Source: Polynucleobacter sp. 73C-SIWE (lineage in GTDB: Bacteria; Pseudomonadota; Gammaproteobacteria; Burkholderiales; Burkholderiaceae). From it: a stretch of 64,000 bases of DNA. Under the pieces are notes generated by a model. It did not search any database. It had not been told where the DNA came from and worked only from the letters and a program-made list of their open reading frames with translations. Made by a program: the position numbers and the translations under genes. Positions 48,993 through 59,101 of the stretch are shown piece by piece. Position 1 is the stretch's first letter, and every line of letters starts with the position of its first letter. The stretch is taken from the NCBI RefSeq assembly GCF_018882465.1, contig NZ_JACVOK010000001.1, positions 868,001 through 932,000 of the forward strand, read 5' to 3'.

Positions 48993-49442
48993 TTAAGCTC
49001 TGCCAGTGCTACCAAAGCCGCCAGCACCACGACTACTCTCAGTAAATTCCTCAACTACTTTGAGTTCTACTTGCTGGACTGGCATCACCACTAATTGGGC
49101 TAGGCGCTCCATTGGTTCTAACTTAAATGGGGTTGAGCTACGATTCCAAGTACTCACCATCAGTTGCCCTTGGTAGTCAGAATCAATTAAGCCAACTAAG
49201 TTTCCTAACACGATCCCGTGCTTATGCCCAAGACCAGAACGCGGGAGAATAAATGCGGCATAACGGGGATCTTCCACATAAATTGCTAGGCCGGTTGGTA
49301 CCAAAACAGTTTGGCCTGGCGCAATCTCAATAGTTGCATCAATGCACGCACGTAAATCTAGACCTGCGCTGCCTGGCGTGCCATAGGTTGGCAATTGATC
49401 GCGCATACGTTCATCGAGAATTTTGACTTGAAGGGATTGCAT
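48993..49442 (-). CDS. dut: Deoxyuridine 5'-triphosphate nucleotidohydrolase
   Basis: Dut hydrolyses dUTP to dUMP, keeping uracil out of DNA and feeding thymidylate synthesis. The 149-residue trimeric-type dUTPase shows its five motifs in order: [40 protein letters not shown], and the C-terminal arm [10 protein letters not shown]. It is downstream of coaBC as in E. coli, where the dut-coaBC pair is also conserved. It is the last gene of ribF-ileS-lspA-coaBC-dut. Confidence 0.97.
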   Translation of the reverse strand: MQSLQVKILDERMRDQLPTYGTPGSAGLDLRACIDATIEIAPGQTVLVPTGLAIYVEDPRYAAFILPRSGLGHKHGIVLGNLVGLIDSDYQGQLMVSTWNRSSTPFKLEPMERLAQLVVMPVQQVELKVVEEFTESSRGAGGFGSTGRA

Positions 49443-49481
49443 GGAATTTCCTAAAGCGGTAGATATAAATTAAAAAATGAT

Positions 49482-50693
49482 TTAAATTTTCTTGGCAACT
49501 AGCGTAATGAGTTGACGTGCGAGCTGAAGCTTTTCAGCTTTAGCAATTTTCTTGCTTCCAGTTTCATCAACTACCAGCAATTGGTTGAGGTCGCTACCAA
49601 AGGTTTCGTGACCGATATTACCCACAACCATTGGGATCCCTTTACGCTGACGCTTTTCAGCTGCATGCGCCTCGAGGTCGGTAGATTCGGCTGCAAAGCC
49701 AACGCAATATGGATATGGTTTGCCACCTTTGGTCTTAACGGTCTTTGCCACATCCAACAGAATGTCGGGATTAGCAATAAATTCAATACTCGGCGCATCT
49801 TTGCCTTGACGCTTAATCTTTTCTTTTGAGGGCTTTGCAATACCCCAATCGGCTACTGCAGCAACAGCAAAGAAGATGTCGTAATCAGCATCATTGAGTA
49901 CTGCTAGATGCATTTCTCTGGCACTAGTGACATTAGTGCGCGCAATCTTTCCAGTCGCCTCTAATGGTGTTGCCAAATCACAAGGGCCGGCGATTAGCTG
50001 TACTTGTGCACCAGCTTCGACTGCAGCGCGTGCAATTGCAAATCCCATCTTGCCTGAACTGTGATTGGTAATGCCGCGAACTGGATCAATGGCTTCAAAG
50101 GTTGGGCCTGCAGTAATTAAAACTTTCTTTCCAAGCAAAGTTTTTTTCTGAAAGAAAGCGATCACTTGTTCAGCAATTTCAGATGGCTCAAGCATTCTGC
50201 CCATACCAACCTCTCCACAGGCCTGAAAGCCGCTTGCTGGGCCAAGAAGGGTAACCTTATCTTGCTCTAGCCGCTTTACGCTGCGTTGGGTAGCAGCGTG
50301 TTCCCACATTTGTTTATTCATTGCGGGTACGAGTAAAAGCGGACAATCTCTTGCAAGACACAGAGTGCTGAGTAAATCATCAGCTAACCCTAGAGATAGC
50401 TTGGCCATTAAGTCAGCACTGGCAGGTGCAATCACAATGGCATCTGCAGCACGCGATAGCTCGATATGGGCCATATTATTACTAATGCTGCTATCCCACT
50501 GACTGGTGTAAACCGGATTACCCGTGAGCGCTTGCATAGTGACAGGCGTTACGAATTGCGTTGCAGCCTCAGTCATGACAACTTGTACTGAAGCGCCTTC
50601 TTGCATCAACTGACGAGCAAGCTCAGGAGTCTTATAGGCGGCAATACCGCCAGAGATTCCGAGAACGATTTTCTTATTTAAAAGTGATTGCAT
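49482..50693 (-). CDS. coaBC: Bifunctional phosphopantothenoylcysteine decarboxylase/synthetase
   Basis: CoaBC makes phosphopantothenoylcysteine and decarboxylates it, two steps of coenzyme A synthesis. The 403-residue protein has the flavoprotein CoaC half with GISGGIAAYK, the active-site His in NMAHIELSRAADAIVIAPASADLMAKL and PAMNKQMW. The CoaB half has LITAGPTFEAIDPVRGITNHSSGKMG and AVAAVADW, followed by a Lys-rich segment. It lies 10 bp after lspA. panB, another CoA-pathway gene, is at 31 kb. Confidence 0.97.
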   Translation of the reverse strand: MQSLLNKKIVLGISGGIAAYKTPELARQLMQEGASVQVVMTEAATQFVTPVTMQALTGNPVYTSQWDSSISNNMAHIELSRAADAIVIAPASADLMAKLSLGLADDLLSTLCLARDCPLLLVPAMNKQMWEHAATQRSVKRLEQDKVTLLGPASGFQACGEVGMGRMLEPSEIAEQVIAFFQKKTLLGKKVLITAGPTFEAIDPVRGITNHSSGKMGFAIARAAVEAGAQVQLIAGPCDLATPLEATGKIARTNVTSAREMHLAVLNDADYDIFFAVAAVADWGIAKPSKEKIKRQGKDAPSIEFIANPDILLDVAKTVKTKGGKPYPYCVGFAAESTDLEAHAAEKRQRKGIPMVVGNIGHETFGSDLNQLLVVDETGSKKIAKAEKLQLARQLITLVAKKI

Positions 50694-50702
50694 GGCGCCA
50701 GC

Positions 50703-51191
50703 TTAATGGGATTGGGCAGATTTGCCAAATGACTTGCGTAATTCACTCCAAATGATGAGGCCAGCACCAATGCAGATAGCGCTATCGGCAATATTGAAGG
50801 CGGGCCAATGCCAACTTGAGTAATACAGATCAATAAAGTCAACAACGGCTCCGTACATGACTCGATCTAAAACATTACCAAGAGCACCGCCTAGGATCAG
50901 ACTTAGCGATACGCATAGCATTTTGTCATTGAGACTTTTGCGTAGTAGCCAGAGGATATAAACGCAGGCTGCTAGGCCAATAATGGTAAAGAACCAGCGT
51001 TGCCAACCAGAGCCTTCCGCCAAAAAAGAAAACGCTGCTCCAGGATTAAACAGGAGGAGCCAATTCACAAAAGGAAGAACTGGCTCCGGCACACCTAGCT
51101 GCAAATTACTTAATGCTGACCATTTACTCAATTGATCCAAGAGCAGGGTGATCAGTGCAATTGCGAGATAGCGTAGATATGCCAGGCTCAT
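50703..51191 (-). CDS. lspA: Lipoprotein signal peptidase
   Basis: LspA cleaves the signal peptide of prolipoproteins after diacylglyceryl modification. The 162-residue inner-membrane protein has four membrane segments. The catalytic aspartates appear in GNVLDRVMYGAVVDFIDLY (Asp118) and FNIADSAICIG (Asp136). It starts 11 bp after ileS. In E. coli it is followed by fkpB-ispH; here coaBC follows instead, and fkpB-ispH are about 9 kb away on the other strand. Confidence 0.96.
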   Translation of the reverse strand: MSLAYLRYLAIALITLLLDQLSKWSALSNLQLGVPEPVLPFVNWLLLFNPGAAFSFLAEGSGWQRWFFTIIGLAACVYILWLLRKSLNDKMLCVSLSLILGGALGNVLDRVMYGAVVDFIDLYYSSWHWPAFNIADSAICIGAGLIIWSELRKSFGKSAQSH

Positions 51192-51202
51192 AAATTTAGC
51201 TA

Positions 51203-54061
51203 TTAAGCAAAGAGGCGGTGATCACCATCGCCAAAAAGATTGCTAATGCAGCGACTACAGAGCTCAGGATGATCGGCATTACTACCGACATCTTTAGTGT
51301 GATGCCAGCAGCGACCACACTTCTTGTATTGACTGCCACGCACTAAGACCTCTAGACCTTCATTACTAAGTTCAATATTGGCACTTGAGGTAATTGTTAC
51401 AAAGCGTAAGTCATCCTCTAATGAATGAAGGATTGCAAAGTCAACATCACCAACTTTAATAGTCAGTTCAGCCTGTAGTGATGAGCCAACATTTCCGGCT
51501 TCGCGCTCTACTTCAATTGCTTTAGTGACTTCAGAGCGGATTTCGCGGATACGGTTCCACTTATCGAGTAACTCATTTGCATTGGCAATTTCAGGGAAGC
51601 TAGCAAACTCTTCCATGAAGATCGACTCTGCCTTATTCCCTGCGCCATGTGGAAAATCTTGCCATGCCTCTTCTGCGGTAAAGGAGAGGAATGGAGCGAG
51701 CCATTTCAAGAGATTGCGCGTAATGTGAAATAAAGCATTCTGTGCCGCACGACGATCCGGTGAGTCAGGTGCGCTGGTATAGAGACGATCTTTCAGAATG
51801 TCTAAATAGAATCCACCCAAATCTTCTGAGCAGAATGACAGCATACGAGCTACAGCAGGATGGAATTCATATGCTTTGTAGTGCGCTTCAACAACACCCT
51901 GGATTTGATTTGCTAATGCGACGGCATAGCGATCAATTTCTAACCATTGCTCAGCAGGCATGGCATGTTTGCTAGGATCAAAATCAGAGAGATTGGCTAA
52001 TAAGAAGCGAAGTGTGTTGCGAATGCGGCGATAACTCTCGGTAACCCGTTTGAGAATCTCATCCGAGATCGTCATCTCACCAGAGTAGTCGGTTGAGGCT
52101 ACCCAGAGGCGAATGATTTCAGCGCCGAGCTTGTCAGCAACTTGCTGTGGAGCAATTACGTTGCCAACAGATTTACTCATCTTGCGCCCTTGGCCGTCAA
52201 CAGTAAATCCGTGGGTGAGGAGTGCTTTATAAGGTGGCTTACCATCAAGCATTGCACCAGTGAGTAGGGAGGAATGGAACCAGCCGCGATGTTGGTCTGA
52301 GCCTTCAAGGTATAAATCAGCTAGGCGTCCATTGGGGGTTTCTGCATCAGCTGTAAGAAGCTTATTATGGTGCGAGCCACGGATCACGTGCCAATGCGTT
52401 GTTCCGGAATCAAACCAAACGTCGAGAGTGTCACGATTCTTTTCATATTGAGCAGCTTCATCACCAAGCAACTCTGACACTTCAAGTTGCTGCCAGGCTT
52501 CAATGCCACCCTTTTCTACGCGCTTGGCTACTTCTTCGAGTAACTCAACGGTGCGTGGGTGCGGTTCACCACTTTCTTTATGCACAAAGAAAGCCATTGG
52601 CACACCCCATTGGCGCTGACGTGACAAAGTCCAGTCAGGGCGATTGGTAATCATGCTGTGCAAACGTTGCTTGCCCCAGGCAGGGAAGAACTCAGTGCTA
52701 TCAATGCCCGCTAATGCAGTCTCACGCAAGCTCGCCTTACCATCGGATGGTTTCTTATCCATGCTTGCAAACCACTGCGAAGTAGCGCGATAGATGATGG
52801 GTGACTTATGACGCCAGCAATGCATATACGAGTGGGTATAGGTCTTATCGCGGAGCAAGCTGCCAGCTTCGCGCATTGCCTCCACAATCTTGGGGTTTGC
52901 TTTCCAGATGTACTCGTTAGCAAAGAGCGGTAACCATGATGCATATACGCCATTGCCCATGACTGGATTGAGAATGTCTTTATCAGCCAGTTTGTTTGCT
53001 TTACAAGACTTAAAGTCTTCTTCGCCATAGGCAGGTGCAGAGTGAACAATGCCCGTACCAGTGTCGAGTGTGACGTACTCGGCTGGATAAATTGGTGAAA
53101 GACGTTTGTAGCCTTCATGCAATGGCGCAAGCGGATGCCAGAAAGAAATATTGGCTAATTGAGTGCCGGTACACGTTGCAATCACTTTGCCTTCGAGGCC
53201 ATAGTCTTGTAGACAAGTTTCAACCCGATCTTTTGCTAGGATTAATAACTTATCGCCAACATCTACTAATGCATAAGTCAGTTCTGGGTGAACGTTCATT
53301 GCTTGGTTTGCAGGAATGGTCCAAGGGGTTGTTGTCCAGATCGCAATCTGGCCAGGCTTATTGGGAAGCTCTGACAGCCCAAATGCTTTGGCAAGTTGTG
53401 GGCGTTGCGCATCATCAAAGGCAAAACCAACATCTACGGTTGGGTCTGTTTTATCTTGGTACTCGACTTCAGCTTCTGCTAGGGCTGAGCCGCAGTCAAA
53501 GCACCAGTTCACTGGCTTGAGGCCGCGGAAGACGTAACCCTTTTCCCAGATCTTGCCCAAGGCGCGAATTTCATCAGCCTCATTGCGATAGTTCATGGTG
53601 AGATAAGGGTTGTTCCAATCACCGAGAACACCTAAACGCTCAAAGTCTTTTTTCTGCTTGTCGACCTGCACTTGCGCATAGGCACGGGCTTTCGATTGCA
53701 CTTCAGCAGTTGGTAGGTTTTTGCCAAACTGCTTTTCAATCTGAATCTCAATAGGCATGCCATGGCAATCCCAGCCAGGAACATATACAGAATCAAAGCC
53801 CATCAACCAGCGAGATTTAACAATCATGTCTTTGAGGATTTTATTGACCGCATGACCAATATGAATATCACCGTTTGCATATGGGGGTCCATCATGCAAG
53901 ATGAACTTCGGTTGATTGGCGTGTGCCGCACGAATTTTTTCGTAGAGCTTATTTTTTTGCCACTGAGCGACCCATTGTGGTTCACGCTTCGCTAGATCTC
54001 CTCGCATTGGAAATGCGGTATCAAGAAGATTCACGGGATAAGAGTTTTCTTTTTCAGACAT
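51203..54061 (-). CDS. ileS: Isoleucyl-tRNA synthetase
   Basis: IleS charges tRNA-Ile and edits misactivated valine. I chose the ATG at 54061 ([23 protein letters not shown], 952 residues), because the longer reading frame from 54154 runs through the end of ribF. The class I signatures are HIGH (residues 67-70 in [11 protein letters not shown]) and KMSKS near residue 629, with the CP1 editing insertion between them. The C-terminal zinc cluster [12 protein letters not shown]...CSRC is complete. It overlaps ribF by 8 bases. Confidence 0.97.
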   Translation of the reverse strand: MSEKENSYPVNLLDTAFPMRGDLAKREPQWVAQWQKNKLYEKIRAAHANQPKFILHDGPPYANGDIHIGHAVNKILKDMIVKSRWLMGFDSVYVPGWDCHGMPIEIQIEKQFGKNLPTAEVQSKARAYAQVQVDKQKKDFERLGVLGDWNNPYLTMNYRNEADEIRALGKIWEKGYVFRGLKPVNWCFDCGSALAEAEVEYQDKTDPTVDVGFAFDDAQRPQLAKAFGLSELPNKPGQIAIWTTTPWTIPANQAMNVHPELTYALVDVGDKLLILAKDRVETCLQDYGLEGKVIATCTGTQLANISFWHPLAPLHEGYKRLSPIYPAEYVTLDTGTGIVHSAPAYGEEDFKSCKANKLADKDILNPVMGNGVYASWLPLFANEYIWKANPKIVEAMREAGSLLRDKTYTHSYMHCWRHKSPIIYRATSQWFASMDKKPSDGKASLRETALAGIDSTEFFPAWGKQRLHSMITNRPDWTLSRQRQWGVPMAFFVHKESGEPHPRTVELLEEVAKRVEKGGIEAWQQLEVSELLGDEAAQYEKNRDTLDVWFDSGTTHWHVIRGSHHNKLLTADAETPNGRLADLYLEGSDQHRGWFHSSLLTGAMLDGKPPYKALLTHGFTVDGQGRKMSKSVGNVIAPQQVADKLGAEIIRLWVASTDYSGEMTISDEILKRVTESYRRIRNTLRFLLANLSDFDPSKHAMPAEQWLEIDRYAVALANQIQGVVEAHYKAYEFHPAVARMLSFCSEDLGGFYLDILKDRLYTSAPDSPDRRAAQNALFHITRNLLKWLAPFLSFTAEEAWQDFPHGAGNKAESIFMEEFASFPEIANANELLDKWNRIREIRSEVTKAIEVEREAGNVGSSLQAELTIKVGDVDFAILHSLEDDLRFVTITSSANIELSNEGLEVLVRGSQYKKCGRCWHHTKDVGSNADHPELCSRCISNLFGDGDHRLFA

Positions 54062-55004
54062 AAGCTTTTTTCTGGAAATAATTTCTGGCATGCTTTGCAT
54101 CTGCTGCAATTGCATTTGTGAGGGTGTCGAGGTCATCATACTTAGCCTCGTCACGAATTTTTTCTAAGAGCTCTACGGTAATAATTTTTCCATAGACATC
54201 TTGTTGGTAATCAAAGATGTGCGTCTCCAGTAGTACGCGTCCTTCATCCTCTACTGTGGGCCTAATACCCAGGCTGGCTACAGCGGGTAAGGGCTTTTCA
54301 CTGAGGCCCAAGACTTGCGCAGTAAAAATTCCAGTAGTTGCCGGCTTACGGTGATGCAAGTGATTGCCAACTGCAAGATTTAAGGTGGGGAAGCCAAGTT
54401 TGCGGCCCAATTGCTGTCCATGAATGACATGACCAGAAATTGCATAGGGACGGCCTAATAATTTTTCAGCTAAATGCATGTTGCCATTGGCAAGTGCAGT
54501 ACGTAATGCGGAACTTGAAATCCGCTCACCATCCTCCAAAATCGTTTGAATACTAGAGACTTCAAAACCATATTTTTCACCGGCTGCTTTAAGGCTGGAA
54601 AAATTGCCTGTACGTTTTGCACCGTAGCAAAAATCATCGCCTATCAAAATCCATTTGGCATTCAGGCGCTTCACAATAATTTCTGAAACAAATTCTTCTG
54701 GAGTGAGACGAGCAAATGCTGTATTGAAATGCTCCACCATGACACGATCAATTCCGAGTTCGGCCAAGGCGGCAAGTTTGTCGCGCAGATTCAGAATGCG
54801 CGGCGGCGCTTGCTCTGGTGAGAAGAATTCTTTTGGGTGTGGCTCGAAGGTCATGACGCAACTTACTAGGCCCCGTTCTTTGGCGCCATCCACGAGCTGT
54901 TTCAGTAGGGCGCGATGACCCCTGTGCACGCCATCGAAATTACCGATGCTGAGGGCACAAGCAGGTCCTGCAGAAAACTGGGTCGGGCCACGGAATACGT
55001 TCAC
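54054..55004 (-). CDS. ribF: Bifunctional riboflavin kinase/FAD synthetase
   Basis: RibF converts riboflavin to FMN and then FAD. The 316-residue protein begins with a nucleotidyltransferase half, [24 protein letters not shown] and [12 protein letters not shown], and has [21 protein letters not shown]. The riboflavin kinase half has [27 protein letters not shown] with the family PTAN-type loop. The start is a GTG at 55004, with only a weak ribosome site. It is 39 bp from the divergent purN and heads the ribF-ileS-lspA-coaBC-dut unit. Confidence 0.95.
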   Translation of the reverse strand: MNVFRGPTQFSAGPACALSIGNFDGVHRGHRALLKQLVDGAKERGLVSCVMTFEPHPKEFFSPEQAPPRILNLRDKLAALAELGIDRVMVEHFNTAFARLTPEEFVSEIIVKRLNAKWILIGDDFCYGAKRTGNFSSLKAAGEKYGFEVSSIQTILEDGERISSSALRTALANGNMHLAEKLLGRPYAISGHVIHGQQLGRKLGFPTLNLAVGNHLHHRKPATTGIFTAQVLGLSEKPLPAVASLGIRPTVEDEGRVLLETHIFDYQQDVYGKIITVELLEKIRDEAKYDDLDTLTNAIAADAKHARNYFQKKAYV

Positions 55005-55029
55005 AAAATCGCTTTCAGGGTAGCCATCA

Positions 55030-55037
55030 ATTATATT
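55030..55037. promoter_or_regulatory. Overlapping divergent -10 boxes of ribF and purN
   Basis: The 8-bp ATTATATT reads TATATT on the plus strand (55032-55037), ending 6 bases before the purN ATG. It reads TATAAT on the minus strand (55030-55035), about 25 bases from the ribF GTG. The two polymerase sites cannot be used at once. Neither has a clear -35. Confidence 0.45.
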
Positions 55038-55043
55038 GTGAGC

Positions 55044-55673
55044 ATGCTTTCTATCGTTACCTTAATCTCGGGCCGCGGATCCAATTTCGAGGCCATCGTT
55101 AAAACTGCCCAAAAAGAGCAATGGCCAGTCAAATTTGCGGGAGTCATAGCCAATCACTCAGCGGCTAAGGGCCTTGATTTTGCTCGCTCCCAGGGTATTC
55201 CGGCTTTGGTCGTGGAACATAAAGAGCATGCTTCTCGAGAAGCCTTTGATGCCGCCTTAATCGAGCAAATTGATGCTTTAGGGGCTGATTTAGTGGTACT
55301 AGCCGGTTTTATGAGAATTCTCACCCCGGGCTTTATTCGCCATTTTGAGGGGCGCCTAGTCAATATTCACCCAGCCCTTTTGCCTGCATTCCCAGGTTTG
55401 CACACCCATGAGCGGGCTTTAGAGGCTGGCGTCAAGGAGCATGGCGCTACAGTCCACTTTGTCACTGAAGGGGTTGATGAGGGACCGATTATTTGCCAAG
55501 CCTCCGTTCCGGTTCTGAATGGCGATGATCCCGCTACCTTGGCAGCCCGTGTTTTAACTGCTGAGCATCAGATTTACCCACGGGCCGTAAAATGGTTTCT
55601 TGATGGACGATTGCGAATAGAAGGTAATCAAGTGAAGTTACAACCCCCCGAGTCGCAATTTTTTAAATTATGA
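55044..55673 (+). CDS. purN: Phosphoribosylglycinamide formyltransferase PurN
   Basis: PurN transfers formyl from 10-formyl-tetrahydrofolate to GAR in purine synthesis. I chose the ATG at 55044 (MLSIVTLISGRGSNFEAIV, 209 residues); the longer reading frame from 54915 is antisense to ribF. The formyltransferase catalytic block is NIHPALLPAFPGLHTHERAL. GATVHFVTEGVDEGPIICQ is the substrate region. Its stop overlaps the next gene by 4 bases. No Shine-Dalgarno is seen; the -10-like box is 6 bases upstream. Confidence 0.96.
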   Translation: MLSIVTLISGRGSNFEAIVKTAQKEQWPVKFAGVIANHSAAKGLDFARSQGIPALVVEHKEHASREAFDAALIEQIDALGADLVVLAGFMRILTPGFIRHFEGRLVNIHPALLPAFPGLHTHERALEAGVKEHGATVHFVTEGVDEGPIICQASVPVLNGDDPATLAARVLTAEHQIYPRAVKWFLDGRLRIEGNQVKLQPPESQFFKL

Positions 55674-57214
55674 GTGCAGAACGTCCACCCCGCAAATCTG
55701 GAAACAGACTAGCTCCGCATAAAAGCTACGCTACCAAATCTAAAGATCCGCTTCGTCGCCCAGAGCGACGTAATGCTAGCGGTAATTTAATTGCGCCAGA
55801 GGGTCAAAAGAATTTCTCGAATGCCAAGGCGTTGCCGCAGCATGCGATTCATTTGGAAAGATTGCTACCTGAGCTACTCAGTTTTGAGCAGCCCGCAGAT
55901 CGCGTAGTAAGCCGTTATTTTCGTGCTGAGCCACAACTCGGAAATCGTGATCGCGCATTAATTGCTGAAAGCGCATTCGCAATTTTGCGCCGTAAAAATG
56001 AGTTCTCACAATTCGCTTCGAGTGGTGAAGGGTCCCAGGCTAGACGCTTAGCCCTATTGGGTTTGCTGTCTGCGCTGTCTGAGGGTGGGCTCGGCTCTGC
56101 GAATCGTGCCGAAAGTGCCATTGCAGATTTGGCACACGTTCTTAAGCCAGGTGAGTATGAATGGCTGCAACGTTTTGCTACGGTAGACCCTGCCGCATTA
56201 AATCCCTTGGTTCGTAATAATTTGCCAGAGTGGTTATGGGATGCATTTGGAAAATATCCTGGCGAAGAAACTCGTGAAGAGTTGGCTAAGTCATTAATGC
56301 ATCCAGCACTTTTGGATTTACGCGCAAATACCATGAAAACGAATCGCGAAGAATTACTTGTGCAGATGAATGCATTAGGCGGTCGTTATCAAGCAATTCC
56401 AACTCCCTATGCGCCAGATGGTGTGCGCATTATGGGCAAGCCTGCTTTGCAAAATACTGCTGGATTTAAAGCGGGCATGTTTGAAGTTCAGGATGAAGGT
56501 AGTCAACTCTTAGCGTATTTGCTTGCCCCTAAGCGTGGTGAGATGGTTGTCGACTTTTGTGCTGGGGCGGGTGGTAAGACTTTGGCGATTGGTGCCCTGA
56601 TGCGTTCTACCGGACGTCTTTATGCGTTTGATACATCTGAGCGCCGCCTAGCGAATTTAAAGCCACGACAAGCCCGTAGCGGCCTCTCTAACGTTCATCC
56701 GGTATGGATTGATAGTGAGAATGACGCCAAGATCAAACGTTTAGCCGGAAAGATTGATCGGGTCTTGGTAGATGCCCCTTGCAGTGGAATGGGCACATTA
56801 AGGCGTAATCCAGACCTTAAATGGCGTCAAACTCCAACGGGGGTTTTAGAGCTCAACCAAAAGCAAATGAATATTTTGAGTTCAGCTGCCCGTTTACTTA
56901 AACCTGGTGGCCGTCTGGTTTATGCCACTTGCAGCCTTTTACCCCAAGAAAATCAAGGAATTGCAGAAGAATTTCTGGCCAAACACCCGGAGTTTGAGGT
57001 TGTTCCAGCTGCAGAAGTTCTGAAGTCATTGTTTCCAAAGCAAAAATTACCTTTAGGATGCTCTCTGGATAATCCATGGTGGCAGTTATGGCCGCATATT
57101 CATGGTACCGATGGCTTTTTTGGGGCTGTTTTCCAGAAAAAAGGCAGCAAGCCTGAAAAGGCTGAAAAGCCAAAATCTGAAGAGTTAGCGAAAGATAAGC
57201 CAAAAAAGACCTAA
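55670..57214 (+). CDS. RsmB/NOP family rRNA (cytosine-5) methyltransferase
   Basis: The 514-residue protein resembles 16S rRNA m5C methyltransferases of the RsmB/Fmu family. It has an N-terminal NusB-like helical region (about residues 40-170) and a SAM-binding core VVDFCAGAGGKTLAIGALM. The two catalytic cysteines are in VDAPCSGMGTLRRNPDLKWR and YATCSLLPQENQG. A Lys/Glu-rich low-complexity tail follows the catalytic domain. It overlaps purN by 4 bases. The canonical rsmB usually lies near fmt, so a paralogous target is possible. Confidence 0.88.
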   Translation: MSAERPPRKSGNRLAPHKSYATKSKDPLRRPERRNASGNLIAPEGQKNFSNAKALPQHAIHLERLLPELLSFEQPADRVVSRYFRAEPQLGNRDRALIAESAFAILRRKNEFSQFASSGEGSQARRLALLGLLSALSEGGLGSANRAESAIADLAHVLKPGEYEWLQRFATVDPAALNPLVRNNLPEWLWDAFGKYPGEETREELAKSLMHPALLDLRANTMKTNREELLVQMNALGGRYQAIPTPYAPDGVRIMGKPALQNTAGFKAGMFEVQDEGSQLLAYLLAPKRGEMVVDFCAGAGGKTLAIGALMRSTGRLYAFDTSERRLANLKPRQARSGLSNVHPVWIDSENDAKIKRLAGKIDRVLVDAPCSGMGTLRRNPDLKWRQTPTGVLELNQKQMNILSSAARLLKPGGRLVYATCSLLPQENQGIAEEFLAKHPEFEVVPAAEVLKSLFPKQKLPLGCSLDNPWWQLWPHIHGTDGFFGAVFQKKGSKPEKAEKPKSEELAKDKPKKT

Positions 57215-57256
57215 AAAGCTCTAAAATAAGAGCTATTACTTAAATAGGATTCAATT

Positions 57257-58456
57257 TTGAATACAGTTTCAAGCTCAGGTTTTGATTTATCCCTCAATTG
57301 GCTAGCAAATGGCTACTTGGATTGGTCTTGGTGGCAGATTACCTTGTTCACCTTGGCGGTAACCCACATCACAATCGCTGCCGTGACTATCTTTTTGCAT
57401 CGCTGCCAAGCTCATCGCGCCTTGGACCTGCATCCGATTGTTTCTCATTTTTTCCGGTTTTGGCTCTGGTTAACTACTGGTATGGTGACTAAAGAGTGGG
57501 CCTCCATTCATCGCAAGCATCATGCCAAATGCGAAACCATTGACGATCCCCATAGCCCACAAGTTTTAGGAATTGGTACCGTACTTTCTCGGGGTGCTGA
57601 GCTCTATAAAAATGAAGCCAAGAATCAAGAGACGATGGAGAAGTTTGGTCATGGCACTCCCGATGACTGGCTTGAGCGCAATATTTATTCCAAGTTTTCT
57701 TGGCAGGGCGTTGCCATCATGCTCATCATCGATGTATTTTTGTTTGGTGGTATCGGCCTAACAGTTTGGGCTGTGCAAATGTTGTGGATCCCAATCACTG
57801 CAGCTGGGGTGATTAATGGTATTGGCCACTTCTGGGGCTACCGTAATTTTGATTGCGAAGATGCTTCTACCAATATTTTGCCTTGGGGAATTTTGATTGG
57901 TGGTGAAGAGTTGCATAACAATCACCATACCTTTGCTACGAGCGCTAAGTTATCAAATAAATGGTACGAGTTTGATATTGGTTGGCTCTATATTCAGATG
58001 ATGAGTGCTGTTGGTTTGGCAACAGTAAAAAAGACTTCACCTAAACCAGTGCTGAGTGATTTACGTCCTGCTGATCAAAATACATTAGAGGCCATCATTG
58101 CAAATCGTTATGAAATCATGGCGCGCTACAGTAAGACCTTGCGCAATTTCTTTAGCAATGAAGTACAACATATGCAAGTTCTGGCATCTCATTTGGGTGA
58201 TGCTCGTACTTGGCTATCTAAAGATGAGTCTCGCTTGAGTGATGATGAAAAAGTAAAGCTTGAGGAACTTATGGCTAGTAATGCACAACTACGTAAGATG
58301 ATTGAGATGCGTCGCGATCTACAAGCGATCTGGAGCCGTTCAAGCGCTACTAGAGAGCAGTTGGTCTTGCAGTTACACGCATGGTGTCAGCGCGCTGAAG
58401 ATAGCGGCTTAACAAGTTTGCGTGAGTTTTCATTAAGATTGCGTCGTTACGCTTAA
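57257..58456 (+). CDS. Acyl-CoA/fatty-acid delta-9-type desaturase
   Basis: Membrane fatty-acid desaturase with the three histidine boxes of the OLE1/SCD type: HRCQAH (about residues 46-51), HRKHHAKCE and HNNHH. At least four membrane segments lie around them (WQITLFTLAVTHITIAAVTIF, VAIMLIIDVFLFGGIGLTVWAV). The last 110 or so residues form a hydrophilic helical extension. The start is a TTG at 57257 with AGGA 7 bases upstream; no better ATG is near. It is likely involved in unsaturated fatty-acid formation. It is separated from convergent rpmG by a terminator. Confidence 0.88.
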   Translation: MNTVSSSGFDLSLNWLANGYLDWSWWQITLFTLAVTHITIAAVTIFLHRCQAHRALDLHPIVSHFFRFWLWLTTGMVTKEWASIHRKHHAKCETIDDPHSPQVLGIGTVLSRGAELYKNEAKNQETMEKFGHGTPDDWLERNIYSKFSWQGVAIMLIIDVFLFGGIGLTVWAVQMLWIPITAAGVINGIGHFWGYRNFDCEDASTNILPWGILIGGEELHNNHHTFATSAKLSNKWYEFDIGWLYIQMMSAVGLATVKKTSPKPVLSDLRPADQNTLEAIIANRYEIMARYSKTLRNFFSNEVQHMQVLASHLGDARTWLSKDESRLSDDEKVKLEELMASNAQLRKMIEMRRDLQAIWSRSSATREQLVLQLHAWCQRAEDSGLTSLREFSLRLRRYA

Positions 58457-58495
58457 GGAGTTGAGATAAGCGTAAGGAGTTAAAAGATTTAGGCA

Positions 58496-58528
58496 ATAAA
58501 AAACCCGCAACTAAGCGGGTTTTTTATT
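58496..58528. terminator. Bidirectional terminator between desaturase gene and rpmG
   Basis: AAACCCGC pairs with GCGGGTTT (58515-58522) around a 6-base loop, with A/T tracts on both sides. It stops the plus-strand desaturase gene and the minus-strand rpmB-rpmG transcript. Confidence 0.9.
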
Positions 58529-58541
58529 TGCTTGAAGTAAA

Positions 58542-58709
58542 TTACTTCAGCTTTGTTTCTTTGTAAGCAACGTGCTTGCGAATAGTTGGATCAAACTTCA
58601 TGATCTCCATTTTCTCAGGCTTAGTACGCTTGTTTTTGGAAGTAGTGTAGAAGTGACCAGTACCAGCTGATGACTCTAACTTGATTTTTTCTCTGCCGCC
58701 TTTAGCCAT
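58542..58709 (-). CDS. rpmG: 50S ribosomal protein bL33
   Basis: A 55-residue ORF on the minus strand begins [20 protein letters not shown] and ends in [10 protein letters not shown], giving full-length bL33. It has no zinc-binding cysteines, so it is the cysteine-free type. It lies 11 bp after rpmB, the usual rpmB-rpmG pair of proteobacteria, and before a strong terminator. Confidence 0.98.
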   Translation of the reverse strand: MAKGGREKIKLESSAGTGHFYTTSKNKRTKPEKMEIMKFDPTIRKHVAYKETKLK

Positions 58710-58720
58710 TTGTGCGCTCC

Positions 58721-58954
58721 TTAAATTTCGCCACGTGCACGTAGATCAGACAGCACAGCATCAATGCCGTTCTTGTCGATAACGCGCAAACCAGCATTGG
58801 TTAAGCGCAAGCTAATCCAGCGGTTTTCAGATTCAACCCAGAAACGACGGTTTTGCAAATTCGGCAAAAAGCGACGCTTCGTTTTATTGTTTGCATGGGA
58901 TACATTGTTGCCAACCATCGGCTTCTTCCCAGTGACTTGGCAAACTTTTGCCAT
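58721..58954 (-). CDS. rpmB: 50S ribosomal protein bL28
   Basis: The 77-residue bL28 begins [25 protein letters not shown], followed by [39 protein letters not shown], all typical of the family. It has a single cysteine and lacks zinc motifs. A GGAG lies about 8 bases before the ATG. The order radC-rpmB-rpmG is the same as in E. coli, although radC lies about 150 bp upstream and has its own start region. Confidence 0.98.
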   Translation of the reverse strand: MAKVCQVTGKKPMVGNNVSHANNKTKRRFLPNLQNRRFWVESENRWISLRLTNAGLRVIDKNGIDAVLSDLRARGEI

Positions 58955-59101
58955 GACATAACTCCATTAATTGCGAAAAAAGAAGATTGTATCAGTCCTA
59001 GCCTATTTTGGGCTAGCCCTAAATGGCTTTGGCTTTGGCCTTTTGATGACAAAACAGCTGAAAAATCTTTTAAATAGCCAATAAGTTAGTAATTACTACC
59101 A

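Noticed and set aside
54061-54154. N-terminal extension of the ileS frame
   Set aside because: The extra 31 codons lie over the end of ribF and are not conserved IleS sequence; the ATG at 54061 gives the usual start.
54915-55043. N-terminal extension of the purN frame
   Set aside because: It is antisense to the ribF N-terminus; PurN homology begins at MLSIVTLISGRGSNF.
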